Of a DNA stretch of 64,000 nucleotides, positions 35,577-44,973 are shown piece after piece (position 1 is the stretch's first letter; each line of letters begins with the position of its first letter). Under the pieces are notes generated by a model, which saw only the letters and a list, made by a program, of their open reading frames with translations, ran no database searches and was not told the DNA's origin. Source of the DNA: Edaphobacter lichenicola (lineage in GTDB: Bacteria > Acidobacteriota > Terriglobia > Terriglobales > Acidobacteriaceae); NCBI RefSeq assembly GCF_014201315.1, contig NZ_JACHDY010000002.1, positions 930,001 to 994,000 on the forward strand, written 5' to 3'. Both the position numbers and the translations under genes were made by a program.

Positions 35577-38500
35577 TTATTGGATGGTAACGGTGAGATT
35601 GTTGGAATTCCCGGAGCCCGGGTTCTGACTAGCGAGAGTGATAGTTTGTGCGCTGGCGAGATCGGCTGCCGCGATCGCCACCTGCAGATGCGCATTGTCA
35701 ACAAACGTGGTGGTTCGCGGAGATCCATTCCAAAGCACCGTTGCCCCGGGCAGGAAGCCGGTTCCTGTAACGGTGATGTAAAGATTGCCGCTGCCCACTG
35801 CTATCGTCGAGTGATCAGTGCTGCTGAGTGTCGGTGCAGGGTTGCTTGTCGCTTCTGCAGGAACCACGAACGGCCCACGCATCAGAAAGATCTGCGGCGT
35901 GTTCGAGGTTTGCGTACTCGGAATCACATAAGCCAGTCCATCCTGCCCAAAGCGGATCCCTGGCAGAGCCGAGACGGTGCCCCCGGGCAGTTGTATCTGC
36001 TGCTCCTGCGTGAAGTGCTGAGTATCAAACCGCTCCAGGTAATAGGCAGCTGTACCCGCGTCGTTGACGCCGATAACGAAGGCCTTGGACTCAGCCTGAT
36101 AGGGCACGACCCCGCCTCCGACGAGACTGATCGAGGACTCACCATTTCCCAGAGGTAGAACGGCCACCTGGGAAGGTGGTGTTGTGCTGGGATTGACAAT
36201 GCCTCCGGCCGATCCAAAGACCAGGCCGCCGTCTACTGCAAACTGGCCCCCAAAGCCGCCAAAGCCATTCAGTGTAGTGCCATCGATCAGCGATACCCCG
36301 GTTGAATCGACGCTGTATCGATAAAACTCTGCGCCACTGGTGTAGCTATCGTAGGCATAGAAGTGGGTGGCGTCCACGAAGACCGGATTATCGCCGCTGT
36401 AGGGTTGGGAGATCTTGCTGCGGAAGGCACCCGTACTGCCGGAGATATCGTAGATGCCAATACCGTAGAACGAGTTGAACTCGACGGCCACGCTCGAATC
36501 CGTGCCAGGCACTGCAGCAATGCTCGTCGCAGCGACGTCACCACTGTTACCAAACTCCGTGGAGAGAATAGGAACTGTAACATCCATGGTTTGATTAAGG
36601 AGATTGAACCGACCCAGACTCTTGGCTCCGCTAAGACCGATGAAGAGGTACTTGCCATCGCTGGTCTCAGAGAGCAGGTTCGGCTCACTGCCTACCTGAA
36701 TCGTAGTCCCTACGCTCCCAGTAGTTGGGTCGATGGCAACCAGACTGTTGCCTGTGATGGCGGTCGAGGAACTTGGCAGAACAGCATAGATCTTTCGCGT
36801 GAAAGGATCGAAGCTGATGACGTTTGCAGGGACATTCAGCAGTTGGTAAATATGCAGAGGGAGGCCGGCGGACTGTCCTCCACCAGGCGTGGGGGTAGTG
36901 ACCGAGACCTGCGCCCAGCCGAGGTTCTGGATCAGCGAGGAGTCAACCATGGCGGTCATCTGACCCGCGCTGACAAAAGTCGTAGGCAGCGTTTGCCCAT
37001 TCCATAAAATGCTGGAGCCGGAGGTGAAGCCAGTACCGTCGACAGTCAACGTTGTCGTTGAACTGCCTGCCTGAATCAAAGACGGCGAAATCTGTGTGAC
37101 GTTGGGCGCCGCGTTGAATACGTTACCAGTCACCATAGTGTTTGCATTGGCTTGATTGTTGGAAGAAATCGGATCGAAGCTGACCGAAGACGCAGACCCC
37201 GTCATCGTGAGCGAACCGGCTACCGTTGGAGTTATGGAAATGGTGACGCTAGCCGAACCGCCGTTTGCGATCGCTCCGAGACTGCAGTAAAGAACTCCGC
37301 CTCCGCTGCAGGCGCCTTGTGATGAGGTATAGGTTCCACCGATCACTGAGGCAGGCAGCACGGTTGTGAGAGTAACTCCGGCCGCCGAGTTCTGGCCCAG
37401 ATTCGCTACCTGCACGATGTAGCTGGATGCTGTGCCTGTCGTTGCGGTTGCCGGCGCCTGAATGCTGACCGACAAATCAGCCGGAGAAGTAGTGATGTCC
37501 TTCACGATAGAACTTTGCAACACATAGAGCTGTGAGGCAGTTCGGTAGGCTAGGCCGTTTTGACCCCAACGGATTAGATCAGCGGGGACGTTGTTGTTAT
37601 AAGTATTCGAAAGGTTAGCGCCAACGCCTGTGATCGGGATGCTGCCGACCGGGTTGAAGGTAGTCTCATCGAAGGCGACGATCTGGTTAGCGTTCGTCAG
37701 ATACGAAAGCGAAGAAGGAACCACCCACGCTCGCCCAAGCGTCGAATCTGAAACAATAGGCCCGACTGCAGCGACCGGTGTGCTGGGACTACCACTAGTC
37801 GATGCCGTGGAAAACTGACCAAGCTGAGAGCCTGTACTGGCGCTCAACACGGCTCCGGAAGAAATATAAAGCCGGTTGTTGTCGTACTGGATCGAGTTGC
37901 CTCCTCCGTTTCCGAGAGGCGTCGCGCCCGTTACGCCGGTTGCGTCGATGTTGAGTGCGTAAAGGTTGGCGCTCGTCGATTGCGAGTTGAGATAGAGAGT
38001 CGAGGCAGAGCTCCCAAAGGAAAGGCTGCCTGAATTCTGGTCGAAGTAGACGCTCAGGCCTGTGCTGGTCTTGCCTCTGGCCACACCGGAGTCAAAGATC
38101 GTCACAATCCCATTACTTCCATAGACTGCGACAGAGTTGGGCTGCCCAGGAAGCACCGCGAGGCCCTGCGCCGTGTATGGAGGATTGTAGACACCTGGTC
38201 CGCCGCCTAGCGAAAACTGGATGCCAGCAGTACCGGTGGTCATATTGACCTGACGAACCGCGCCTGCACCATTCAGACCAACGAAGAGTTGAGTCCCGTC
38301 GCTGGAGAGAGCCATGCGGGTAGGCTCGCTGCCGACGAAGATGGTCTTCACGATAACGCCTGAGGTGGGATTTATCTCGGCGATCGTGTTGCCGAGACCT
38401 TCACCTGCAGAACCCGCAATTGATGCGTAGATGAGTCCATCCACCGCGTTATAGACGATGTCATTGATCGGCAGCGCGAGGAAAGTAGTAAAAGGTTGTG

Positions 38501-39686
38501 GGGGTAGCATCTGCCCCGGGGTCTCTGGAGTGGAAACCTGAATGTTCGCCTGCACGAAGCCTGAAAGCAAGGAGGCGGGAATAACTGCAGTCAACTGAGT
38601 GGCGCTAACATAAGTCGTGGCCAGAGCGGTGTTGTTCCACATCACGACCGAGTCCGCGAAGAAGCCGCTCCCCGAAACAATGATTGTGGTGTCCGGACTA
38701 CCGGCCGTTGCATAGTTAGGCGAGATGCTGAAACTCAGCGTCGGCGTAACAACTGAGACCGTTGCGGCGTTTGACTGAACAACCGGCGTGCCGGGATTGC
38801 TTACCACGAACTGAATGGAGCCTGCAGTCGCAAAGAAAGTGGATGGCACGGAGACGGTGATGTTCGTTCCATTTTGGCTGGTGACAGGAACAAAAGTGCC
38901 GTTTGCTTGTACTGTCGCGTTCGCCGCAAAGCCGCTTCCGTAGATACTGATCGAGACCGGCACACTGGAAGAGGTGTTGACCGCGACACTCGACGGGCTG
39001 ACCGAAAGGATGGTGGGGACAGATGCCGCTATCACCAGCTCCGTTGGCGTCGTGTTACTGCCTCCGGGACCTGGATTATTGACTGAGATCTGCCCTGAGC
39101 CAAAACTCTGAAGGTCGGCTGCGGTAAGCGAGACCTGAAGTGTTGTTCCGTTGACGAAGGTCGTCGGTCGCGCCATGCCGTTATAAATCACAACGGAGTT
39201 CGCCTCAAATCCACGTCCATTAACAATAATAGTTGCTGGAACGCCCTGGGGAACACTAACGGGCGTAAGTCCGGTCAGCACTGGCGTCGGACTCATAATC
39301 GAGAAGTTTGACGGGGCAGAATTGCCCCCTCCCGGCGACGGATTGGAAACCACGAGATTCGCCACCTGCCCGGCTGAGAGCGCAGACGCAGGAACCACCA
39401 CGCGCAGGCTCGTTCCGCCAACATAGGTCGTCTGCAGAGCCGCACCATTCAGAGTTGCGGCCGTTGAGGAGATATATCCGGTCCCGGTAACGACGAGAGT
39501 CTGCGAAGCGGAGCCTGCTAGAACTCCCCCGGGAGAGATGGATGTGATCGTCGGAGCCGGATTGTTCGCAGGGGCGACAGGAGGAGTGGGAGCGGTAGTA
39601 GAAGCAGGAGAACTGCCGCCACTGCAACCGGCAAGCAAAGAAAGAGTAAGAGTGGATCCAACCAGGAACAAAATACCAGGGCGCAC
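35577..39686 (-). CDS. Giant IPT/beta-propeller lipoprotein
   Basis: 1369 residues from a GTG at 39686 with GGAG five bases upstream; a longer frame to 39737 has no such site. The N-terminus (LFLVGSTLTLSLLAGCSGG) is a lipoprotein signal with lipobox LAGC. Then come four to five IPT/TIG domains (repeated pattern TITSISPGGVLAGSASQTLVV...VTGTGF...VVPASAL...VVSNPSPGGGNS), a YncE-like beta-propeller, a DUF11/CARDB-like domain (LTTVLPASVIGGTYTSSQGA), another IPT domain, a second propeller and a C-terminal IPT domain. It resembles the partial protein at 1-1270. Surface-exposed, probably binding sugars or matrix; no catalytic motif. The intact state contrasts with the decayed fragments beside it. Confidence 0.85.
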   Translation of the reverse strand: MRPGILFLVGSTLTLSLLAGCSGGSSPASTTAPTPPVAPANNPAPTITSISPGGVLAGSASQTLVVTGTGYISSTAATLNGAALQTTYVGGTSLRVVVPASALSAGQVANLVVSNPSPGGGNSAPSNFSIMSPTPVLTGLTPVSVPQGVPATIIVNGRGFEANSVVIYNGMARPTTFVNGTTLQVSLTAADLQSFGSGQISVNNPGPGGSNTTPTELVIAASVPTILSVSPSSVAVNTSSSVPVSISIYGSGFAANATVQANGTFVPVTSQNGTNITVSVPSTFFATAGSIQFVVSNPGTPVVQSNAATVSVVTPTLSFSISPNYATAGSPDTTIIVSGSGFFADSVVMWNNTALATTYVSATQLTAVIPASLLSGFVQANIQVSTPETPGQMLPPQPFTTFLALPINDIVYNAVDGLIYASIAGSAGEGLGNTIAEINPTSGVIVKTIFVGSEPTRMALSSDGTQLFVGLNGAGAVRQVNMTTGTAGIQFSLGGGPGVYNPPYTAQGLAVLPGQPNSVAVYGSNGIVTIFDSGVARGKTSTGLSVYFDQNSGSLSFGSSASTLYLNSQSTSANLYALNIDATGVTGATPLGNGGGNSIQYDNNRLYISSGAVLSASTGSQLGQFSTASTSGSPSTPVAAVGPIVSDSTLGRAWVVPSSLSYLTNANQIVAFDETTFNPVGSIPITGVGANLSNTYNNNVPADLIRWGQNGLAYRTASQLYVLQSSIVKDITTSPADLSVSIQAPATATTGTASSYIVQVANLGQNSAAGVTLTTVLPASVIGGTYTSSQGACSGGGVLYCSLGAIANGGSASVTISITPTVAGSLTMTGSASSVSFDPISSNNQANANTMVTGNVFNAAPNVTQISPSLIQAGSSTTTLTVDGTGFTSGSSILWNGQTLPTTFVSAGQMTAMVDSSLIQNLGWAQVSVTTPTPGGGQSAGLPLHIYQLLNVPANVISFDPFTRKIYAVLPSSSTAITGNSLVAIDPTTGSVGTTIQVGSEPNLLSETSDGKYLFIGLSGAKSLGRFNLLNQTMDVTVPILSTEFGNSGDVAATSIAAVPGTDSSVAVEFNSFYGIGIYDISGSTGAFRSKISQPYSGDNPVFVDATHFYAYDSYTSGAEFYRYSVDSTGVSLIDGTTLNGFGGFGGQFAVDGGLVFGSAGGIVNPSTTPPSQVAVLPLGNGESSISLVGGGVVPYQAESKAFVIGVNDAGTAAYYLERFDTQHFTQEQQIQLPGGTVSALPGIRFGQDGLAYVIPSTQTSNTPQIFLMRGPFVVPAEATSNPAPTLSSTDHSTIAVGSGNLYITVTGTGFLPGATVLWNGSPRTTTFVDNAHLQVAIAAADLASAQTITLASQNPGSGNSNNLTVTIQ

Positions 39687-39940
39687 AAGTTCTCCAGAAA
39701 AACAAAGATCGTTCCGTAGAACGACCAGCGGAGACAAAGAACTTAAAGCCCCGTGCTGCTCTGTTTTATCGGAAGCGTTCCGATAGTATCGAGAAACCGC
39801 TGCGCTGCCTAGTCATTTATTAGGACCATCATTCCTTGATGGCTTGTGGAGTACTACTAGATCTCAGTTGTTAGTAAATCGACGGGCACTCACCGAGCTT
39901 TCCTGCAAGGCTGACGCATTAGCAAGACTCGCACATGTGC

Positions 39941-39990
39941 GAGTTCGAAATAGAAGAATGGGTTCTACTCTAAGCTGCTCAAAACAGAGG
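39941..39990. repeat. Direct repeat partner of 35392-35441
   Basis: GAGTTCGAAATAGAA.. to ..AAAACAGAGG, nearly identical to the copy at 35392, with weaker similarity continuing about 50 bp to the left. It directly precedes attL. Confidence 0.7.
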
Positions 39991-39998
39991 TAAAATAT

Positions 39999-40043
39999 TG
40001 GTCGGGACGACTAGATTCGAACTAGCGACCTCACCCACCCCAA
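39999..40043. repeat. attL: 45-bp copy of the tRNA-Pro 3' end
   Basis: Begins TGGTCGGGACGACTAGATTC and ends CACCCCAA, identical to 49240-49284. It breaks off at the anticodon loop; the following bases (TCCTCAATTGCC) are unlike the tRNA, so this is a partial tRNA copy left by integration. Confidence 0.92.
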
Positions 40044-40118
40044 TCCTCAATTGCCATGCATTTTCAGCAACTTGCCGGTGTAAACGAAAGCGCTGAAGAA
40101 CGGCAAACAACCCTCCGA

Positions 40119-40160
40119 AGCGCTTATTGGACCCGTATTGGACCTTCAAATGGACCCACG
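40119..40160. repeat. Left-end TTGGACC repeats (candidate integrase arm sites)
   Basis: Three direct copies of a TGGACC core within 35 bp (ATTGGACCC, ATTGGACCT, ATGGACCCACG). The same motif cluster occurs at the right end (49155-49207), including TATTGGACCTTTATGGACCC, at similar distance from the att core. Such paired clusters are typical of integrase arm-type binding sites. Confidence 0.55.
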
Positions 40161-40208
40161 CTGCTGCACTCTAGCCGCGACGTAAACGGGCAACCAGCAT
40201 AGAAAGAT

Positions 40209-40634
40209 TTACAGCTGTCGGGAGCTCGATAGCGGCTTCTTCAGCGCCCGATCAATGCGTTGCAACACACTTGCTGGTGTTTTGAGTTGGTGTTCCCAGA
40301 CTCTTAGCACAGTCCAACCACTAGCACCTAGTTCAGCAGTCACGCGTAGGTCCCTTTCTTTGTTGCGCGCAAGCTTCGGTCCCCAATAGTCCTGATTCTG
40401 CCGCGGCACTTTTGCGCATCGAGGACACGCGTGCCAAAAGCACCCGTCAATAAAGATGGCAATCTTCTCCCGACGAAACGCAAAGTCTGGGCGTCCAGGA
40501 AGGTTTTGGTGACGTCTCCAGCCCGTGATGTGCGCAACGCGTAATAGGTTTGCGAATCGAAGCTCCGTACTCGCGTTGCCGCGTGAACGGATCGCACTCA
40601 TGATCTTCGATCGGGATTCGGGTGTCAGTTTCAC
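40209..40634 (-). CDS. vsr: Very short patch repair endonuclease Vsr
   Basis: Nicks DNA 5' of a T:G mismatch produced by deamination of 5-methylcytosine, limiting mutation caused by the neighbouring methyltransferase. 141 residues from GTG at 40634 (AGGA eight bases upstream); a longer frame to 40694 would overlap the gene before it. Vsr motifs: LTPESRSKIMSAIRSRG, GRPDFAFRREKIAIFIDGCF with the catalytic Asp, HACPRC zinc site, and LARNKERDLRV and VLRVWEHQL near the end. All are intact. Last gene of the RM operon, 13 bp after the putative endonuclease. Confidence 0.92.
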   Translation of the reverse strand: MKLTPESRSKIMSAIRSRGNASTELRFANLLRVAHITGWRRHQNLPGRPDFAFRREKIAIFIDGCFWHACPRCAKVPRQNQDYWGPKLARNKERDLRVTAELGASGWTVLRVWEHQLKTPASVLQRIDRALKKPLSSSRQL

Positions 40635-40647
40635 CGAATAATTCCTG

Positions 40648-42177
40648 CTATGACCAATAGGCCTTTGATCGCGCTTGCTGCGGAGCGAAGGCACTGTAGG
40701 ACTTCGGCGCTGTGCAAATCAATCCGATCTTAAGGTACTCCGAGAGGAATGCGGGTTGCCAAGCGTTTTGATCAAGTTCAGCATTCACGACGATTACGCT
40801 GTCCGATAGGCTGCCAGTCGAACACTTGCGTCTGTAGGCGTACTCTGCAACTTGTCCGATCGCAGTTCTCATTCTCTGCTGGAGGTTCCTTTGCGTGACC
40901 GTCTTCACTTCGAAGATTGCTGTCTCTCCAGTTGGCCAAAGAGCAAAGAGATCGATCGAGTCAGGGTCAGACTCCACGGTGGCACCCTGTGCTATGAACC
41001 TTTCAGCCAAACTCTTAACAACACGGTCGTGAAGGAGGGTCTTCGCGTGGCGCTTTTGAAATCCTCTCCGAATGTTCGCGAGTAGCGTTTCAACGTCCTG
41101 ACTAGACTGGAAAGTGGTTTCTCGCTCAAGGTAGTCCAAGTCTATTGGGCTAAGATTCATAGCAAGTCCGCCAGATGGCCGGACCTCTTCCTCGACATCA
41201 TCGTCCAGACCCGCAACGTAGTTCTGCTCCACATACTTAGGTTGCGCGTCCAAGTCTCTGCGTAATGCTCCCTGTGCGTCGAGGGGGAGATGTCCAAACC
41301 GGTCAAACCAAGTTAAACGGCCACTTATATCAAAACTTGTCGGAATCCAAAAGGTGGAGAGGTCTTCTTGAGATGCGCAATAGGACCGGACTAGGTCCAT
41401 GTTTTCGATCGCAAAAGAGCTTAGTGCAATGTGTTCATCATCATTAGCAACGAAGAAGTCAGACGCGCCAAGAAGTTTGAACCAGTCTTGCAGGTTTCTC
41501 CTCGAGTGTTCGTTCACTTCGCTGATCTCTCCGCCAGTCCTTCGGTGAGAGATGACTTCAGAAACTGCCATATCCCATTCTGCATTGACCTTGCAGGGAA
41601 TCAAAAATGCTAGACATTCCGATATAGACAGTGCTGGTTGGTGATGGCTCTCGAGCAACTCAATCAGGACTTTGAGGACCAAGAGCCCTGGCTTGAGGAG
41701 AACGCCAGATGCAGACTGAAGCTCTGTCAGCGTCTTAGGTCTCTTAACCTGCGCATCGGAAAGTTGACGGCTAAGTCTCGCCTGGATGGTCGATTTCTGG
41801 CCGTTAGGATATTGATAACGCAGTGCCTGGATACCGATCAATTCGGAGAAACCGATTTCGCCGGCCAGAAACATGTGGGCGAGCTCTGTAAGAGTGAGTG
41901 TCTTGTGTATCAAAGTCGAATAGATTAGACCGAGTTCGGCAAGAAGCTGCTGATAGTCTCTCCACGCGTCAGCTTTTTCGTTCCGCAGATTGTTCGTAAG
42001 CACGTTGGACTTGATCATCAATTCTGTGATCTTCTCTGCGTAATTACGGGTCCCCTCGAATGGGACCGCACATTTTAGGAAGTTATACAGAGTCTCGGGA
42101 TTCAGGCCCGCCATATGCTGCGCCATGCCCCAAGAATGGCCTGGGTATGGCAGCGGACGAACTAGCACTCTCGTCAT
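40648..42177 (-). CDS. Putative PD-(D/E)xK restriction endonuclease of the RM operon
   Basis: 509 residues. Its start overlaps the methyltransferase stop by 4 bp (ATGA), so translation is coupled. The C-terminal part has nuclease-like residues: D409 in SIDLFALW, E423-V-K425 in AIFEVKT and Q442-xxx-Y446 in GQVAEYAYRR, the (D)...ExK...QxxxY pattern of RecB/HsdR-like nucleases. The N-terminal 350 residues are helical and I do not recognise them; one segment has a winged-helix look (TLTELAHMFLAGEIGFSELI). Being between a C5 methyltransferase and Vsr, it is most likely the restriction enzyme, but no enzyme with a known target is recognised. Confidence 0.6.
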   Translation of the reverse strand: MTRVLVRPLPYPGHSWGMAQHMAGLNPETLYNFLKCAVPFEGTRNYAEKITELMIKSNVLTNNLRNEKADAWRDYQQLLAELGLIYSTLIHKTLTLTELAHMFLAGEIGFSELIGIQALRYQYPNGQKSTIQARLSRQLSDAQVKRPKTLTELQSASGVLLKPGLLVLKVLIELLESHHQPALSISECLAFLIPCKVNAEWDMAVSEVISHRRTGGEISEVNEHSRRNLQDWFKLLGASDFFVANDDEHIALSSFAIENMDLVRSYCASQEDLSTFWIPTSFDISGRLTWFDRFGHLPLDAQGALRRDLDAQPKYVEQNYVAGLDDDVEEEVRPSGGLAMNLSPIDLDYLERETTFQSSQDVETLLANIRRGFQKRHAKTLLHDRVVKSLAERFIAQGATVESDPDSIDLFALWPTGETAIFEVKTVTQRNLQQRMRTAIGQVAEYAYRRKCSTGSLSDSVIVVNAELDQNAWQPAFLSEYLKIGLICTAPKSYSAFAPQQARSKAYWS

Positions 42178-43235
42178 CCCTGGATCGCCTTTGCTATTTC
42201 CTTGGCGACTGCCCGAGCCATAATTGGAGGAACAGCGTTACCGACCTGACGATATGCCGCCGTGGGTCCTCCCGAGAACTCCCACCAATCGGGGAATGAT
42301 TGAAGCCGTGCGGCTTCTCGAACTGTGATGTGCCGGTGCTCAAAAGGATGAATAAAAGGACGACCACCGCCAGCACCCGATCCGACGAGCACCGTCCCAG
42401 AGGGGCGCTCCGGGTGAATACGATCCGTATGGTCCTTTCGATCCCTGCCGCCACAAGGGATCTGACTATATCTGGATGCGACTCGATCACAGTGCTCTCG
42501 AATGATGTGATTCGGGAGGTCTACAAGATCCTCAAACGCGAGTTCCGACTTTCGAGGCAGGAGTAGGCCCAGCTCTGGCTGTTCGAAGGATTCCGAATGC
42601 GTGCGCTTAGGCCATTGAAAACGATCGCGATCTAGCTTGCGTCGGAATCCAAGCAGGATAATTCGTTGACGATATTGCGGGACACCGAACCACACTGCAT
42701 TCAACTTAGTCGAGATAAGGTGATATCCCGTTTCTTGCTCAAAAACAGAGAGCATTTCCTTCCAATCCTTGCCCTTGTTGATGGTCAGGATACCTGGCAC
42801 ATTCTCAAAGAGGAACGCCTTCGGCTTAATTTCACGAATGAACCGGGCATATTCGTACACCAATTGTCCCCGTGGATCGTCGGTCGATTTGCGACTTCCG
42901 AGAATGCTAAAGGACTGACATGGAGGTCCGCCAATAACCATGTCAACGGCAACACCCAACCTATCAGTTACGGTCTTGCCAGAAAGTTCCGAGATATCAT
43001 GGGGCTCGACGATATGCTTGCCCAAGTTCTCGTGAACAGTGTTGCAATAAGCGGGAATCAGATCAGACGAGAATAGCGGCTTAAATCCTGCTGAAGCGAA
43101 TCCAAGGTCCAAGCCTCCACCACCGCAGAAGACTGATACGTATCCAAGTCCATTCCCGCGGGAAGGGATGGCTATGGAGTCCAGGTAGTCCAGGTACTCA
43201 TTGCGCTCTTCAAGAATTGCTAGTGACGTCTTCAT
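42174..43235 (-). CDS. DNA (cytosine-5) methyltransferase
   Basis: 353 residues. Ordered motifs: SVFCGGGGLDLGFASAGF (motif I), GGPPCQSFSILG with the catalytic Cys106 (motif IV), FLFENVPGIL (VI), QYRQRIILLG (VIII), RPSGTVLVGSG (IX region) and QVGNAVPPIMARAVA (X). The target-recognition region between VIII and IX is short, which fits a short recognition sequence. It overlaps the RHH gene before it and the putative endonuclease after it by 4 bp each. The recognition site cannot be read from sequence. Confidence 0.95.
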   Translation of the reverse strand: MKTSLAILEERNEYLDYLDSIAIPSRGNGLGYVSVFCGGGGLDLGFASAGFKPLFSSDLIPAYCNTVHENLGKHIVEPHDISELSGKTVTDRLGVAVDMVIGGPPCQSFSILGSRKSTDDPRGQLVYEYARFIREIKPKAFLFENVPGILTINKGKDWKEMLSVFEQETGYHLISTKLNAVWFGVPQYRQRIILLGFRRKLDRDRFQWPKRTHSESFEQPELGLLLPRKSELAFEDLVDLPNHIIREHCDRVASRYSQIPCGGRDRKDHTDRIHPERPSGTVLVGSGAGGGRPFIHPFEHRHITVREAARLQSFPDWWEFSGGPTAAYRQVGNAVPPIMARAVAKEIAKAIQG

Positions 43236-43477
43236 TTGCCCTGCCCGAATTTGAGTACATTCATCTCTGTTTCAGAAAAGAGATCAACCTGTTGTCCCCG
43301 CATCCGTCGTTCGACGTAAGTCCGCATGAATGCCCTTAGAACCTGAGCGGCAGTCAGATCCTCCTTCTTGCAAACACGCAGGAAATCTTCTCTAAGCTGG
43401 CCTTCGACCCTAATTCTTAAACCAGATTCCTTCACCCTGTATCCCTCGGTAGCATCCAAAGTGTAGCCAGTGTACAT
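43232..43477 (-). CDS. Ribbon-helix-helix regulator of the RM operon
   Basis: 81 residues. LRIRVEGQLREDFLRVCKKE with TAAQVLRAFMRTYVERR is a ribbon-helix-helix (CopG/Arc-like) pattern: a beta strand followed by two helices. It is the first gene of the operon and overlaps dcm by 4 bp. RM operons commonly carry a controller protein at the head to delay restriction; here it would be an RHH type rather than the classical HTH C protein. Its own upstream region is the likely operator. Confidence 0.6.
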   Translation of the reverse strand: MYTGYTLDATEGYRVKESGLRIRVEGQLREDFLRVCKKEDLTAAQVLRAFMRTYVERRMRGQQVDLFSETEMNVLKFGQGK

Positions 43478-43585
43478 CCATTTTCGGGTGCATTACGGAC
43501 AAGTAGTCTTGTGGGAATCTGGGTAACTCACATGCTGACTTGTAAAAGTCTAGAGCCGACTACTTCCTGCGATTGGCTCTTGCAT

Positions 43586-43984
43586 TCAGCAGCGGCCTGT
43601 CCATTTGGCGCCGTTTCGGTCTTGCCGGAACCCACGCCGCGATGTCACTGCACACAAAGACAGCATTTCACTCCTTATGACCGACATCGACGACTTTGCC
43701 TCTATCGTCGAACTCATCAAAAGTAGCCGCGGATTTGAAACAGGCTTCCAGACTTTAACCCAGTTAGCAGCCAGAAGCTTGTCTTTGAGTTTGCTCATCT
43801 TGGACTGATTGAGATTGAGCGCCTTTCTCATAGCCGACTGAGAGATCCCTTCGCTCGGCTCGGCAAGCCTAATTAATCGCATGAGAAGATCTGGATCCTC
43901 TTTTGTTAGCGAGTCCGGAAGGAAGCGAAGCCAAGTTCCCCGCAGTGCGAGGTACAAATCGGTACCAAGTTCATCTCCAGCCAT
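43586..43984 (-). CDS. Putative winged-helix DNA-binding protein
   Basis: 132 residues. The central segment GISQSAMRKALNLNQSKMSK with LKDKLLAANWVKV reads as a helix-turn-helix followed by a wing, as in MarR-type or plasmid-regulator domains. The C-terminus (LCAVTSRRGFRQDRNG) is basic. No other domain. It lies 108 bp upstream of the RHH gene on the same strand. The function is inferred; the reading frame is moderately convincing. Confidence 0.45.
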   Translation of the reverse strand: MAGDELGTDLYLALRGTWLRFLPDSLTKEDPDLLMRLIRLAEPSEGISQSAMRKALNLNQSKMSKLKDKLLAANWVKVWKPVSNPRLLLMSSTIEAKSSMSVIRSEMLSLCAVTSRRGFRQDRNGAKWTGRC

Positions 43985-44291
43985 AATTAAAGTTTATGCC
44001 CACACGATGTCGGATCGTGGTGGTCTTTGCTCTAACAGATTCCACTGGGAATCTTCGACCGTTGACGCTTATACCAGTTGAACCGCCGTCTTGCCAAAGG
44101 AGTAATCCTAAGGTTCCGGAGTCAAAAAGTTATTTCGGTTCGGCTTTAACAGATTCCCTCAGGAATCTATCCAGATTTATTTCCTGACCCAAATACCATC
44201 TCAAATCGGATCCGGTCAGTTCAAAGCCGATCAACACTCACGCATCACTACCCGAGGCGGCCATTTGGCCGCCTTTCCATTTGGAGTCCAT
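43985..44291. promoter_or_regulatory. Spacer with two identical small hairpins
   Basis: Two direct copies of AACAGATTCC-n4-GGAATCT lie 114 bp apart (hairpins at 44037-44054 and 44151-44168). The seven-base arms are identical, the four-base loops differ (ACTG, CTCA). They sit in the divergent gap between 43984 and 44292 and look like a double operator or protein-binding site. No gene in this stretch. Confidence 0.45.
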
Positions 44292-44714
44292 ATGCTTTTT
44301 GAACCGACGAAATCAAAACGAAATGTTGTCCTCGCCCTCCAAATCGTCAGAACGGCATCCAGGAAATCCGCGCCTAGCATTGCCGATAGTCCAAGAATTT
44401 CCAGAATTGCCGCTCTTTTCTGCGATCACGAGCGCATAACGGAAAGGCTGTTCGATGACCGCGATGAAGCAGTCCTACTCCTTCGTTTTTGGCAAGCTAT
44501 CCGACCTAGCGATCGTATCTTCTGTGCTGACGTGGTGAAACGCCTTGCACTGGTTCGCAAGCGATCGTGGCGGCTCGGGGTCCTTCCTTCGATCGAAATC
44601 GATATTCGCCAGGTTTACAAACCTGAGCTGTATGACACACAGAAGATGTGGTCAGAGAATTCGACCGCTGTCGACCGAAAGATCGGGGCTGAATACAATC
44701 AGCATCCGAGTTGA
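44292..44714 (+). CDS. Hypothetical island protein
   Basis: 140 residues from an ATG at 44292 with GGAG at 44283. Basic N-terminus (MLFEPTKSKRNVVLALQIVR), then ISRIAALFCDHERITERLFD and VVKRLALVRKRSWRLGVLP. No signal peptide or known domain. It is expressed from the gap with the twin hairpins and points toward the recombinase genes. I do not recognise a family. Confidence 0.45.
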   Translation: MLFEPTKSKRNVVLALQIVRTASRKSAPSIADSPRISRIAALFCDHERITERLFDDRDEAVLLLRFWQAIRPSDRIFCADVVKRLALVRKRSWRLGVLPSIEIDIRQVYKPELYDTQKMWSENSTAVDRKIGAEYNQHPS

Positions 44715-44973
44715 AAACGGCAAAGCCGATCTCGAAAGGCCAATAGGGAAGCACATCCTTTGGTAAAACCCCTTCCTCGATGCACCTTAGCGTCAGGAAC
44801 GGGGAAGGCTCACTGACAACCGTCGCGCACCCTGATTGCGGACTCGCTTTGGCACTCCCCTCCTATAAGACACCGTTTAAGCAAGACAAAAGGGTTGACC
44901 GGCTGCGTCACGCATCGAGCGGACCGCGGTACCCCCCTGACCTCGCGAAGCAACGGTGCACCGGGAGATGGCC

